NCBI RefSeq assembly: GCF_000710345.2
Contig: NZ_JHEL01000015.1
Coordinates: 620,001-684,000, forward strand
Length of the DNA stretch: 64,000 bases
Origin: Curtobacterium sp. S6
Lineage (GTDB): Bacteria > Actinomycetota > Actinomycetes > Actinomycetales > Micrococcaceae
Reading direction: 5' to 3'
Within the stretch, counting starts at the first letter, position 1, and each line of letters begins with the position of its first letter. The notes beneath the pieces were generated by a model. It had not been told where the DNA came from. It made no database searches and saw only the letters and a program-made list of their open reading frames with translations. Both the position numbers and the translations under genes were made by a program. Below are positions 44,815-54,595 of this stretch, in pieces.

Positions 44815-47800
44815 GCGGTCGTCGACTCCACCGAGGAACCCTGCGGGGCCCTCTTGATCTTCAGGTGCTCGGGAATTCTGGATTTCATGTCGGCCACGTG
44901 ACTCACGAGCCCGATGACCCGTCCGTTCTCACGAAGGCCGTCGATGGCGTCCATGACGCCGTCGAGGGTGTCCTCGTCGAGGGAACCGAATCCCTCGTCC
45001 ACAAAGAGTGTATCTATTTCGATCCCGCCCGCGCGGGCCTGCACGACATCGGCCAGCCCCAGGGCCAGGCACAGCGACGCCATAAAGGTTTCGCCGCCCG
45101 AGAGCGATCCGGTGGGCCTCGCCTCGGACGTCCAGGCGTCGAAGACCTCCAGGCCGAGCCCCGACTTCTGGCCCCGCCCGGCGGCGGCGTCGGTGTGTCG
45201 CAGGCTGTATCGGCCGTCCGTCATGGCGAGGAGGCGCACCGTCGCGGCGGCAGCGATCTCCTCGAGCTGGGCGGCGAGGATGAACGTGGTCAACGGCATC
45301 CGCTGCAGATTTTCGCTCCCTAGGCCTGAGGCAACATCCGAGAGATCTTTCAGCATGGTGGCCTGTTCCGAGGCCCGGCGCACGGCGTCCTGGAGATCAC
45401 GATCCCGAGACGCGACCCGGCGCACGGTCTCCAGGCCGTTCCGGAAGAGGGTCTCCCTGCTGACCGATTCCTCGTGACGAGCGGACGCCTCCGAGGCCGC
45501 GCGTCGGGCTTCCGCGACCGACGCGGCGTCGGGGCGTTGCTCCTCGGAAGCAATGCGCTCGAGGAACCGTTGGTGCCACGTGGCCTTCCACGCCTCATCC
45601 CACCGGGCGGCCTCTTGTTCATCGCGCCGGATGGATTCTGCCAGGGCCGCACGCTCCGCGGGCCGGATCCTGGCTTCTCGGACGTGATCGAGATCCCGGA
45701 ATCTGCTGGCGGCCAATCGCTCCCGGAGCGTGTGCTTCTGTTCGGTCTCGCTCTCGGCCGCGGTCTCAACCTGGCCTCGACGCACCGCGGTCTCCGCTCG
45801 CAGGGATTTCAATCGATCCACGCGCGCCGACATGGCCCGAATCGACTCTCGGTCGGGATAGCCCTCGAGATCCTCCGCGACCTTGTCACGGCGTTGTCGA
45901 AGCTCGTTGAGGCGTGACTCCAGGCCCGCTTTCTCGACGGCAAGGCTCTGGGCGCGTTCCTCCTCGGCGTGTAGCTCCTGGCCGTGGGCCGTGCGTTCCT
46001 GCCTCAATTCTTCGTCGCGGCGCTGAAGGGCCTCCAACTTCTCGTGCTCCTCGCGGGCCCGCCGGTCGGACTCCTCGGCCTCCGAGACGGTCGCCAGGGC
46101 CCCCTGCTCGTCGAGCTCCTTCAGACCGGCTCGGGTCTCCACGAGGCGTGTGTAGGTTGTCCGGGCGGCGGCTTCGGCCTGGTCGCGTTCTTCAACGGCC
46201 TGATCGATCTGCCGTTGGTCCACCGCTGATTCCCCGGCGGAATCCGGCCCGATCGCCGGTCGCGGGTGGTCCGTGGCGCCGCAGACGGGACAGGGCTGGT
46301 TCTCCTCTAGGTCCGCTGCCAAAACGTTGACGGCCTGTCGGAAACGGTCCGCCGTCAACACGTTGACCCGCTCTGCGGTCTCGCGACGCCGCCGTTCGGC
46401 GGCTTCCGCCTCGCGTGAGGCGCCCTCCACGGCCCGACGGGCTTCCTCCGCGCGCCGGGTGAGCCGAAGAATTCTCTCCGCCTCCCTGCGCGTGGCCGCG
46501 ACGTCGGGCAGCGCGGCCAGTTTCTCCTGGATCGAGGCGGACTCCCGGTCCATGGCCTCGGCGGCGCGATGCAGCTGGTCCACGCGCGCCGCGCTGGCCG
46601 TGGCCCGCCGGTCGGCATCCTGCCACTGACGCGTGGGGTCGGCGAGCTCGCGGGTCAGTTGCTCGGATTCGGCGTATGTCCTTTCGACCCGGCGCAGGGC
46701 CTCTCCCCGTTGATCCAGCAATCGTCCATAGGCCTCGTCCGCCTCAGCGGATGGGGTCCACGGATCCTTCCAGTAGTCGGTCTCCGCCTGCTGTTCCGGT
46801 TCTTCGGCCCCGGCCAGCGTGGTGGACAGTGTCAGCAGGTCTCGCATCGCGTCGAGGGCCTCGTCCAAGCGTTCCCTCCGACGGCCGGTTTCCTCGCCGG
46901 CGAGCAGCGCACGCTCGTGAGCCTCGGCGACCGGCTCGGCCGCCTCCGCGGCCTCCGCCGCGGCGCGACGATCCTTCAGCGTACGGTCGGATTCCTGCAC
47001 CGCGCGGCTGCGCTCTAGGAGTCGATCGTGTTCGGCCCATTCCTCCATGCTCTTCTCCATGGCCTCTACCGTGCGGCGCGCGGCGGAGACCTCCCGGGTG
47101 GAGTCGGTTCTCAGGGACTCGGCCCGTTGGGTCGCGTCGTGGAGAACCTGCTCGGCGCGGGCCAGGTCGATGACGCCGGCGGTCTGACCGGAATCCTCCG
47201 GCTCGATCTCCACCTCCAGCCGCTGCAGAAGCTCGGCGACTTCGCGGTGACCGGTTGCTACCTCACCGGCCAGGCCCCTGGCCTCCTCTTCCGCCCGGGC
47301 CGCCCGTTCCTTGAGCACCTCGCGGACGGAAGCGTAGACCTCCACCGGAAAGAGTTTGGCCAATAATTCTTCCCGATCGTTCGACGAGGCCGTCAGGAAT
47401 CGCGCGAATCCTCCCTGCGGCAGCATCACGACCTGAGAGAACTGTTGCAACGTCAGGCCGAAGATCGCCTGGATCAGGCTGCCCGTTTCATCGTTGCGAT
47501 ACGAGAGGGCCTCCCACTCGGATGCGTCCTCGCTGGTGGCGCCCGGAGACCCCGCCGGGCGCCGGGAGAGGAGCACCTGGGCGGTTTGCTGGGTCCACCC
47601 CGACTTGGCCCTCGTCGAGGGCTTCTGCCATTCGGGGGAACGACGGATCAGGTACCGGTAGGAACCGACGCTGAATTCCAATTCGACGTACGGCGCGCTG
47701 CCCGGTGGGGCAAAATCCGAGTGCAGCCCCTTGGCCTTGCCCGTGGTCGAACGCGTCGTCGACCCGTAGAGGGCAAAACAGATCGCGTCGAAGATCGTGG

Positions 47801-47924
47801 ATTTTCCTGCCCCTGTGGGCCCGCTCAGCAGGAAGAGGCCGGCCTCGTTGAGGCGTTCGAAGTCGATGCGCTCGGTGCCGGGAAAGGGCCCGATCGCGCT
47901 GAGTTCTAAACGGTGGATTCTCAC
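44811..47924 (-). CDS. sbcC: Exonuclease subunit SbcC (Rad50-like ATPase)
   Basis: SbcC with SbcD cleaves DNA hairpins and processes ends at palindromes or breaks. The 1037-residue protein has Walker A as GPTGAGKSTIFDAI near residue 35. Two long coiled coils surround the zinc hook CPVCGATDHP near residue 545. The C-terminal ABC part has SLSGGETFMASLCLALGLA and Walker B FVDEGFGSLDED. It overlaps sbcD by four bases. The length matches E. coli SbcC (about 1048). Confidence 0.96.
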   Translation of the reverse strand: MRIHRLELSAIGPFPGTERIDFERLNEAGLFLLSGPTGAGKSTIFDAICFALYGSTTRSTTGKAKGLHSDFAPPGSAPYVELEFSVGSYRYLIRRSPEWQKPSTRAKSGWTQQTAQVLLSRRPAGSPGATSEDASEWEALSYRNDETGSLIQAIFGLTLQQFSQVVMLPQGGFARFLTASSNDREELLAKLFPVEVYASVREVLKERAARAEEEARGLAGEVATGHREVAELLQRLEVEIEPEDSGQTAGVIDLARAEQVLHDATQRAESLRTDSTREVSAARRTVEAMEKSMEEWAEHDRLLERSRAVQESDRTLKDRRAAAEAAEAAEPVAEAHERALLAGEETGRRRERLDEALDAMRDLLTLSTTLAGAEEPEQQAETDYWKDPWTPSAEADEAYGRLLDQRGEALRRVERTYAESEQLTRELADPTRQWQDADRRATASAARVDQLHRAAEAMDRESASIQEKLAALPDVAATRREAERILRLTRRAEEARRAVEGASREAEAAERRRRETAERVNVLTADRFRQAVNVLAADLEENQPCPVCGATDHPRPAIGPDSAGESAVDQRQIDQAVEERDQAEAAARTTYTRLVETRAGLKELDEQGALATVSEAEESDRRAREEHEKLEALQRRDEELRQERTAHGQELHAEEERAQSLAVEKAGLESRLNELRQRRDKVAEDLEGYPDRESIRAMSARVDRLKSLRAETAVRRGQVETAAESETEQKHTLRERLAASRFRDLDHVREARIRPAERAALAESIRRDEQEAARWDEAWKATWHQRFLERIASEEQRPDAASVAEARRAASEASARHEESVSRETLFRNGLETVRRVASRDRDLQDAVRRASEQATMLKDLSDVASGLGSENLQRMPLTTFILAAQLEEIAAAATVRLLAMTDGRYSLRHTDAAAGRGQKSGLGLEVFDAWTSEARPTGSLSGGETFMASLCLALGLADVVQARAGGIEIDTLFVDEGFGSLDEDTLDGVMDAIDGLRENGRVIGLVSHVADMKSRIPEHLKIKRAPQGSSVESTTA

Positions 47925-49093
47925 GAGTTCTCCCCCTGTGATGAGTCGGTGCGTCGGTGATCCTCGGAAGCGGCCAGGCTCCGCTCGGCCTCGCGGATGC
48001 TGGCCGCGAGCTCTTCCCGCTCGGCCGGCTCCAGGCTCCGCCCCCGCACCTGCTCGTAGAATGCCTCACAGGTTTCCAGGGGAGAACGCGCTGCGGAAAG
48101 CTTGACGGCATAGCTGGATGCTTGGTCCCGTTCAAGCCCCGAGAAGGACAGCTCGAGGGTCTCCGGGAATCTGGTGCGTAAGCGTTCCATGGGATGTGCG
48201 GGCCGCTGGGCATCCGTGAGCGTCACCTGACAGAGACAAGATTCGGCCCAGGCGTACTCCTCGGAGGTCAGCAGCTCCTCGAACCTGCCGGACAGTCGGG
48301 CCAATCGCACCGTGTGGCGCCACTGACCTGGTTCGATGAGCAGTTCGGGGCCGGCGGTATCCAGCAGCCAGTACCCTTTGGTGTGCCGCGCCTCGGAGAA
48401 GGAGAACGCCAGCGGGGAACCGCTGTATCTCACGGTGGGAAGCACCGTCTGGCGTCCGTGAAGGTGTCCGAGCGCCGCGTAATCGAACTTTTCGAAAATC
48501 TTGCCGGAGACCACCCCGAGGTTTCCGGAATCGAGAACCCTTTCCGACTCGCTGCCCACGGCCCCGTGGGCAAAGCAGTGCGCCATGATCAGCGCGTGGG
48601 GCGCGTCCCTCGACTGGCGGTCCTCCCAGGCCTGCTCGACGGCCGCGGTCAAGACCGCATGGTGTGTCGGCTCGGTGCCGAGAACTCCCGCGGAGGACCG
48701 GGGGTCAAGGTAGGGAATTCCGTACACGAGGGTCCCGTCCTCCAATGTCACGGGCCTGGCGACGTCCCGCACGTGGGTCCTCAGGTGAACGCCGACATCT
48801 TCCAGGAGCTCCGAGGCGAAACCGAGCCTCGCCGGGGAGTCGTGGTTGCCACTGGTGATGACGACCTCGATCCCGCGGCGCCGAAGCTCCTTAAGCAACC
48901 GAGAAAACTGATCGATCACGTCGGTGCGCGGTGAGGCCTGGTCGTAGACGTCGCCGGAGATGAGCACGGCACCGACGCCTTCGGCCTCGCACACATCGAT
49001 CAGCTCGCGGCACAGCGCCTCGTGATCCCGAAAGAGAGATCGCCCGTGGAAAGACCGGCCAAGGTGGAGGTCCGAGGTGTGAAGGATTCTCAT
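47921..49093 (-). CDS. sbcD: Exonuclease subunit SbcD (Mre11-like nuclease)
   Basis: The 390-residue calcineurin-like nuclease has the metal-binding motifs SDLHLGR at the N-terminus, ISGDVYD, ITSGNHDS and ALGHLHGRQ. It works with SbcC as a dimer of heterodimers. It starts ATG 49093 and heads the leftward sbcD-sbcC-MFS operon. The promoter lies in the 76 bases shared with the divergent gene at 49170; no clear -35 was found there. Confidence 0.96.
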   Translation of the reverse strand: MRILHTSDLHLGRSFHGRSLFRDHEALCRELIDVCEAEGVGAVLISGDVYDQASPRTDVIDQFSRLLKELRRRGIEVVITSGNHDSPARLGFASELLEDVGVHLRTHVRDVARPVTLEDGTLVYGIPYLDPRSSAGVLGTEPTHHAVLTAAVEQAWEDRQSRDAPHALIMAHCFAHGAVGSESERVLDSGNLGVVSGKIFEKFDYAALGHLHGRQTVLPTVRYSGSPLAFSFSEARHTKGYWLLDTAGPELLIEPGQWRHTVRLARLSGRFEELLTSEEYAWAESCLCQVTLTDAQRPAHPMERLRTRFPETLELSFSGLERDQASSYAVKLSAARSPLETCEAFYEQVRGRSLEPAEREELAASIREAERSLAASEDHRRTDSSQGENS

Positions 49094-49169
49094 GCCTTCA
49101 ACCTAACCCGATGGACTGACAACTTAGCGACTCCCGGCCCCCTCGGTGAACCCGGATAGGATGGGAACC

Positions 49170-50210
49170 ATGTCTGTCCACGGCGGCGATCTCCCCCACC
49201 TCGATCCTCACGAGCACGGCTACGCGGACATCCTGCGTCGCGTGCTCATCCCGGCGACGGCCGTCGAGCCGCGGTTGGCCCTCGGCCCCACGGCGACGCT
49301 CGCGGGCCTGTCCGAGGTCCTCTCCTGGGCGCTACGCGGCCAGGGTGCCGACGAGACGGCCTCGGTGTGGATCGAAAACCTGCGGTGGGCTCGTTGTTTG
49401 GGGCTGCGCCTCGACGAAGGAGCTCCGGTGCCTCCCACCGCGCGGTGGGAACCAACCGCTCCGCAGGCGCGGGGCTGCGGGATCGACGACGCCGATGCGG
49501 CGACCCGCGAGGCCTTGCCCAAGGCCCAGATGCAATACCCCGCGCGTCACGATCTTCCGTGGGCGGATTCCGCGGCCTTCCTGCCCCGGCTCGTTCCCGT
49601 GGCCTTGTTCCCGGTCGATTCGCTCGCGCACGTCGGGCAGCTGGCGGTTAACATCACGGCGCTCACGCACGGATCTCCCGAAGCCCTGGCCACGGGCATG
49701 ACCTGGACCTTACTTCTGCGCTCGTTGCTCGGCGCCCGGGACGACGCTGCCTCGGATGAGCAGCTGATTCTCGACGGTTGTTCGCGATGCCTCGATCTGA
49801 TGCCTCCCGCGGGGTCCCCCGGCGGGCCTCAGGGATTGCGCAGCCAATACGCCGCGATGGGAGGGTCACTGACCGGGTTAGGAGCGATCTACGCCGCGGC
49901 GCCCCGCACGGTGGCGATGCTCCGCGACGTCGTCGGTCTCGAGCCGCTGGCCGAGGACCCGGCGGCAACCGGCGGGCCTGCCTGCGTCGAGGTTCTTCGG
50001 CGGGCCCTCACCGCGCTTCTCGGCGAGGAGGGGGAGCCTCCGAGACGCGATGCCGCGTTCGGGCTCGGACATGTCCTGCGCGGTGCCCTCGGCCACGAGA
50101 CCGCCGGGGCGGAAGACGCCGCGTCGGATCCTTCGGCCATCGATTCGTTGACGTTGGTCTGGAATCAGTGGCTGGGTCTGGTGCGTGACTGGGAGCCCGC
50201 GGCGTCCTGA
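49170..50210 (+). CDS. Degenerate ADP-ribosylglycohydrolase-like protein
   Basis: The 346-residue protein resembles the all-helical ADP-ribosylglycohydrolase fold. There is an opening region with LALGPTATLAGLSEVLSWAL where active enzymes have the DDTQ-type metal motif. A block LVPVALFPVDSLAHVGQLAV follows, then the conserved ALTHGSPEALATG. The metal-binding acid clusters seen in DraG/ARH enzymes are absent, so hydrolysis is doubtful. TAGGAT (49157-49162) ends seven bases before the ATG at 49170, so a leaderless mRNA is likely. It is convergent with the phosphotransferase gene. The family call is moderate and made by eye. Confidence 0.55.
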   Translation: MSVHGGDLPHLDPHEHGYADILRRVLIPATAVEPRLALGPTATLAGLSEVLSWALRGQGADETASVWIENLRWARCLGLRLDEGAPVPPTARWEPTAPQARGCGIDDADAATREALPKAQMQYPARHDLPWADSAAFLPRLVPVALFPVDSLAHVGQLAVNITALTHGSPEALATGMTWTLLLRSLLGARDDAASDEQLILDGCSRCLDLMPPAGSPGGPQGLRSQYAAMGGSLTGLGAIYAAAPRTVAMLRDVVGLEPLAEDPAATGGPACVEVLRRALTALLGEEGEPPRRDAAFGLGHVLRGALGHETAGAEDAASDPSAIDSLTLVWNQWLGLVRDWEPAAS

Positions 50211-50258
50211 CGACCGGTTTCCCCTCGGAACCCGACTGCCGACGCCCGTCAGGCGCGC

Positions 50259-51131
50259 CTACCAGGGCAACTCGGACCGGTGCTCGGCGAACCACGCATC
50301 GGTCCTCTCGAGCGACTGGCGGAGGATCGCGCCGCCCCCGCCGTTGACGATCACGTAACCGACCGATTGCAACGGCATGAGGCGGTGAATGACCTTCGCG
50401 CGGGCTGCCCAGTCTTTGCCCACGCACTTGGTCAGGACATCCCAGCCGTACCAGTTGGCGGCCGAGGCGATATCCCAGGCAGGATCCCCGACGGCCGCGT
50501 GGTCCCAGTCGATGACGCCGGTTAATTTGTCCTTGGTCCACAGAATATTGTGTCCGGAGAAGTCTCCGTGGATGACCCGAGGCTCGACCGGGTCCAGGTC
50601 CAGGACGTCGTCGACGATCCGGTGGGCCATGCGCTGGTTTTCGGTGAACAGACGGGGAATCACGGTCTCCCGCAGGGTCTGCTCCCAATCGTCGCCGCCC
50701 CAGTGGTGATGGGTCTTCTCCACGTAAGGGGCCAGCTGGACGGTGTCGATCCGCCCGATAGCTCGCAGAGCCCTCCCGAGTTGTCGGGCGGGCGCCGGGC
50801 CGATGTCCCGTGCCTCTCCGGGGATCCAGGTCAGGCCAACGGCCGTGAACCCTGCCCTGGTGATCACGCGGGTCAACGGACGCGGCAACTCGAACGGCAG
50901 ATCGCGGGGCAACGCCCGGAGTATGCGCACCCGCCGGTCCATCGCCACGGCGGAGTCGTGGCCCTTGGCGACCCGCACCGACAACAGGTGCCCGGCGTTG
51001 ACCACGATGTGGGCGGAACCGTTGGAGTGGACGTCCCAGTCTTCAGGGTCGACGCTGACGCCGGCCTGGTCCAAAACGGCCTTGATGAGGGGGAAGTATC
51101 GCATCTGGGCGAACCGGGACATGTGGGACAC
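50259..51131 (-). CDS. Aminoglycoside-phosphotransferase-fold kinase
   Basis: The 290-residue protein has the APH/choline-kinase core: VIHGDFSGHNILW with the catalytic aspartate and asparagine, and GVIDWDHAAVGDPAWDIA with the metal-binding aspartate. The N-lobe starts MSRFAQMRYFPLIKAVLDQ. Start choice is GTG at 51131 with AAGGTAG upstream, or ATG at 51122. Relatives act on small alcohols, sugars or antibiotics; the substrate here is unknown and the sequence alone does not establish resistance. It follows rdgB by about five bases on the same strand. Confidence 0.82.
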   Translation of the reverse strand: MSHMSRFAQMRYFPLIKAVLDQAGVSVDPEDWDVHSNGSAHIVVNAGHLLSVRVAKGHDSAVAMDRRVRILRALPRDLPFELPRPLTRVITRAGFTAVGLTWIPGEARDIGPAPARQLGRALRAIGRIDTVQLAPYVEKTHHHWGGDDWEQTLRETVIPRLFTENQRMAHRIVDDVLDLDPVEPRVIHGDFSGHNILWTKDKLTGVIDWDHAAVGDPAWDIASAANWYGWDVLTKCVGKDWAARAKVIHRLMPLQSVGYVIVNGGGGAILRQSLERTDAWFAEHRSELPW

Positions 51132-51136
51132 GGAGA

Positions 51137-51802
51137 CTACCTTTGAGCAAGATCCGAAGACAACGCCGCGTGGACGTGTGGAACGATGGCCGCGAAGGCC
51201 CTGGCCCGATGGCTGATGGAGTTTTTCCTCGCCGCCGAGATCTGGGCCGCGGTCAGGCCCTTCTCCTCGCCGGTGAGCTCGGTCGGGATGAAGATCGGAT
51301 CGTAGCCGAAGCCTCCCTGACCGGCGATCTCCCGGGCCAGCCGGCCCGGCATCTCGCCGTGCTCGACGGCCGAAAAACCCGCCGGCGACGCCACGCTCGC
51401 GGCACAGTGAAAGTGGGCGCCGCGGTGTTCGTCGCCGATATCGGACAGCTGGGCCAGCAGCAGGTCGATATTGGCCGCGTCGTCCCCGTGACGACCCGAC
51501 CACCGGGCCGAGAAGATCCCCGGAGCCCCGTTCAGGACATCGACGCACAGCCCGGAATCGTCCGCGATCGCCACCAGACCCGTCTGGTGGGCGACGGCGC
51601 GCGCCTTGAGCAACGAATTCTCCGCGAAGGTCACGCCGGTCTCGGCGACGTCATCGGCTCCGACGGCCCCAGCGTCGACCACTTGCGTGTCCACGTCGAG
51701 ACCGTCGATGCGGCCGCGCAGAAGCTCCCGAAGCTCGACCAGCTTCCCGGCGTTGTGGCTCGCCAGAACGATCAGGGGCGCGGATTCGGACGTCGCGGTC
51801 AC
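51137..51802 (-). CDS. rdgB: Non-canonical purine NTP pyrophosphatase (RdgB/HAM1)
   Basis: RdgB removes ITP, dITP and XTP from nucleotide pools. The 221-residue protein has the family start [18 protein letters not shown]. The central [25 protein letters not shown] and the C-terminal [10 protein letters not shown] and [10 protein letters not shown] are also present. The start is GTG at 51802, which overlaps the rph stop as GTGA, so it is coupled to rph. That rph-rdgB order is common in bacteria. Confidence 0.95.
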   Translation of the reverse strand: MTATSESAPLIVLASHNAGKLVELRELLRGRIDGLDVDTQVVDAGAVGADDVAETGVTFAENSLLKARAVAHQTGLVAIADDSGLCVDVLNGAPGIFSARWSGRHGDDAANIDLLLAQLSDIGDEHRGAHFHCAASVASPAGFSAVEHGEMPGRLAREIAGQGGFGYDPIFIPTELTGEEKGLTAAQISAARKNSISHRARAFAAIVPHVHAALSSDLAQR

Positions 51803-52560
51803 AGCGAATCGCCCAGGGTCTGCCGCTGGATCGCGGCGAGCTGCTCGGTTCCGGTGAGCGCGAGGTCCAAGAGCGCGTTGAGCTCGTCTCGGACGAACGG
51901 CGTGCCCTCGGCGGTGCCTTGCACCTCGACGAACGAGCCGGATCCGGTGACGACGACGTTCATGTCGGTCTCCGCACGGACGTCCTCGACGTAGGGCAGG
52001 TCGAGCATGGGGGTGCCGTCGATGATGCCGACCGATACCGCCGAGACCGAATCCGTCAGGGGTTGCCGGCGCCGATCCACGATGCCCTCGCGCTGTGACC
52101 ACGCGATGGCCTCGGCGAGCGCGACGTAGGCCCCGGTGATCGCCGCGGTGCGCGTTCCGCCGTCGGCTTGCAGGACATCGCAGTCCAGCACCACGGTGTT
52201 TTCCCCGAGCGCCCGAGTATCGATGACGGCGCGCAAGGAGCGTCCGATGAGTCGGGAGATTTCGTGCGTGCGTCCGCCGATCTTTCCCTTCACGGATTCC
52301 CTCGCGGATCGCGTGCTGGTGGCACGCGGCAACATCGCGTATTCCGCGGTCACCCATCCTTTGCCTTCACCCTTGAGCCAGCGGGGCACGCCTTCGGTGA
52401 GCGAGGCCGTGCAGAGCACTCGGGTATTGCCGAATTCGATGAGGGCGGAGCCTTCGGCGTTTTGTGACCATCCTCGGGTGATGGAGATCGGCCGGAGTTC
52501 GTCGACGGCCCTTCCGTCCGCTCGCGTGGGTGCGTTGGTCGCGGGGGTCTGTGAAGTCAT
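51799..52560 (-). CDS. rph: Ribonuclease PH
   Basis: RNase PH is a phosphorolytic 3'-5' exonuclease that trims tRNA precursors. The 253-residue protein has the family blocks [20 protein letters not shown], the segment [19 protein letters not shown], and [20 protein letters not shown]. It starts ATG 52560 and is the first gene of the rph-rdgB-phosphotransferase unit. Both the RNase and the nucleotide pyrophosphatase are housekeeping functions. Confidence 0.96.
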   Translation of the reverse strand: MTSQTPATNAPTRADGRAVDELRPISITRGWSQNAEGSALIEFGNTRVLCTASLTEGVPRWLKGEGKGWVTAEYAMLPRATSTRSARESVKGKIGGRTHEISRLIGRSLRAVIDTRALGENTVVLDCDVLQADGGTRTAAITGAYVALAEAIAWSQREGIVDRRRQPLTDSVSAVSVGIIDGTPMLDLPYVEDVRAETDMNVVVTGSGSFVEVQGTAEGTPFVRDELNALLDLALTGTEQLAAIQRQTLGDSL

Positions 52561-52642
52561 GATGTCACCTTACCGCCGTCCGCCCGCAGGTTCCTGTCCT
52601 GAGCGACGATTCCTCCGGCATGTTTCGGCCACCTCGGAATCG

Positions 52643-53428
52643 TCACACGGTGTAGTGCCCCAGGGGCGTGACGACGTCGATCGGGCCGGCGAAGTACTGC
52701 CGTGCTTCGGCGAGCGCGGTCTCCGGGTCGTTCCAGATGGGGAGGTGGGTCAGTAGGAGGCGACGAGCCCCGGCGTCGTGGGCCGTCTGGCCGGCCCGGG
52801 CCCCGGTCAGGTGGATGCCGCGGATCGCGTCGTCGCGGCCTTCCATGTACGCGGCCTCGCACAGGAACACATCGGCCTCCCGGGCGGACCGGGTCAGCCC
52901 CTCGCAGGCGTCCGAGTCTCCCGAGTAGGTGAGCACCGTCTCGCCGTCGGCCGTCTTTTCGGTCACCCTCAGGGCGTACGGCTCCTCGATCGGGTGTAGC
53001 ACCCGGTACGGCTCGATCGTGAAGGGACCGATGGTCACCGGGGTGTGCTCGGCCCAATCGTGGAAGTCGATCTGGTCTTTGAGGATGTCCGCCGAGGGCA
53101 TGCTGTGGGTTCGCGCCAGGTAGTCGCCCATTCCGGCGGGCGCCCACACGGAGATCTGACCGCCTTTCCAACCTCGCGGATCCCAGCGTGCCGCGATGTA
53201 GAACCCCGCCAGATCCACGCAGTGATCCGGGTGAAGGTGGCTGATCAACACGGCGTCGATCTCGCTCAAGTCGAGGTGCTTTTGCAGTTCCCCGAGCGAT
53301 CCGCTGCCCATGTCCAGGAGGACGCGCCACGTGCGGCCCGCCCCATCCGTGGAGGTGAGCAGGTAGCAGGACGCGGGAGAATCGGGACCGGCGAAGGAGC
53401 CGGTGCAACCGATGACCTTCAGTTCCAT
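52643..53428 (-). CDS. Metallo-beta-lactamase-fold hydrolase, RNase Z-like
   Basis: The 261-residue protein begins MELKVIGCTGSFAGPDSPAS. It has the metal motif ISHLHPDHCVDLAGFY, a later TYSGDSDACEGL and a final LTHLPIWND. This layout is that of the short RNase Z/cyclic phosphodiesterase-like group. In many actinobacteria it lies between murI and rph, as here. A tRNA 3'-processing role would fit the neighbouring rph but is not established. Confidence 0.87.
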   Translation of the reverse strand: MELKVIGCTGSFAGPDSPASCYLLTSTDGAGRTWRVLLDMGSGSLGELQKHLDLSEIDAVLISHLHPDHCVDLAGFYIAARWDPRGWKGGQISVWAPAGMGDYLARTHSMPSADILKDQIDFHDWAEHTPVTIGPFTIEPYRVLHPIEEPYALRVTEKTADGETVLTYSGDSDACEGLTRSAREADVFLCEAAYMEGRDDAIRGIHLTGARAGQTAHDAGARRLLLTHLPIWNDPETALAEARQYFAGPIDVVTPLGHYTV

Positions 53429-53461
53429 GGTGGTACCTCTCGATCCCTGGGGATCTCGTCG

Positions 53462-54484
53462 TTACCGGGCGTCTCCCGGAAGGTGGCGTCCCGGCGACTC
53501 GTTCTCACGGGTTCGGGCGGTGTGTGACGGACTCACGACCGTTCGGGCCTGGTCCCGTCGGTCGTGTGACACGACGGCCAGGGAGGCCGTCGGGAAGGAG
53601 TCCGCGAAATTCTTGGCGTGTCGCACGTGGGAGACTTCCGGCCCCAAGAATCGCCGGGCGACCTTTTCGAAGGATTCCGGGTCTCCCGTGGCCACGAATT
53701 CGTGGCTCGGCGGCGTGGGCTCGTGGCGCAAAAGGTTCTGGTTGGTCAACGCCCGGAAGAGGTCCTTCGCGGTCTCTTCCGACGAGGTCACCAGGGTCAC
53801 GGACTCTCCCATGACGTAGGAGATCGCTCCGGTCAGCAAGGGATAGTGGGTGCAGCCCAGGACTACCGTGTCGGCCCCCGATTCCTGGATGGGTGCCAGG
53901 TGGCGCTCGACGATCTCTAGGAGCTCCGGCCCCGAGGTAATGCCTCGTTCCACGAACTCCACGAACTCGGGGCAGGCCTCGGATCGGATCGACAGGTGGG
54001 GGGCGGCGGCGAAGGTGTCTTCGTAGGCACGGGACGCGATGGTCGCCGCGGTGCCCAGGACGCCGATGTAACCGTTGCGCGTCGCGGCGACGGCCCTCCG
54101 GACGGCCGGTTGGATGACCTCGATGACGGGGATGCCGTAGTTGCGGGTATACCGTTCTCGGGCATCCCGCAGGACGGCCGCCGAGGCCGTGTTGCAGGCG
54201 ATGACCAACGCCTTGACCCCCGAGTCGACCAGGTCGTCCATGACGCGAAGGGCGTTGGCGCGCACCTGGGCGATCGGCAAGGGGCCGTAGGGCCCGTTGG
54301 CGGTATCGCCCACGTAGATGATCTTTTCCTGGGGCAACTGATCCATGATGGCCCGGGCGACCGTGAGCCCTCCGACGCCGGAGTCGAAGACGCCGATGGG
54401 TGCGCCCGGAGTCGGGATTGCCGGAGCGGCGCTGCCCCACACCGTCATCTGCGGTGAGTCGTCGATTGGGTTCAGGCTATTCAT
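53462..54484 (-). CDS. murI: Glutamate racemase
   Basis: MurI makes D-glutamate for peptidoglycan without a cofactor. The two catalytic cysteines are visible in [12 protein letters not shown] and [10 protein letters not shown], and the N-terminal motif is [15 protein letters not shown]. The protein is 340 residues by the chosen ATG at 54484. That exceeds the usual 265-290 because of a roughly 27-residue N-terminal extension and a 35-residue Arg/Ser/Pro-rich C-terminal tail. Later starts, such as the ATG of [10 protein letters not shown] 12 codons in, remain possible. Confidence 0.94.
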   Translation of the reverse strand: MNSLNPIDDSPQMTVWGSAAPAIPTPGAPIGVFDSGVGGLTVARAIMDQLPQEKIIYVGDTANGPYGPLPIAQVRANALRVMDDLVDSGVKALVIACNTASAAVLRDARERYTRNYGIPVIEVIQPAVRRAVAATRNGYIGVLGTAATIASRAYEDTFAAAPHLSIRSEACPEFVEFVERGITSGPELLEIVERHLAPIQESGADTVVLGCTHYPLLTGAISYVMGESVTLVTSSEETAKDLFRALTNQNLLRHEPTPPSHEFVATGDPESFEKVARRFLGPEVSHVRHAKNFADSFPTASLAVVSHDRRDQARTVVSPSHTARTRENESPGRHLPGDAR

Positions 54485-54595
54485 AGTGCTTTCGAGGGTA
54501 ACGGTAAGTGCCCTGATCAGGGGCATCAATGACGTTTTTTCTTCGCCATTGCGTCAAACTTCACCCTGCTCACGGCATGGCGTGAGGGCCTCGGG

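Noticed and set aside
41478-44901. Long antisense frames over the dehydrogenase and over the MFS gene.
   Set aside because: They are His-, Gly- and Arg-rich, have no domains, and lie opposite coding sequences with clear motifs.
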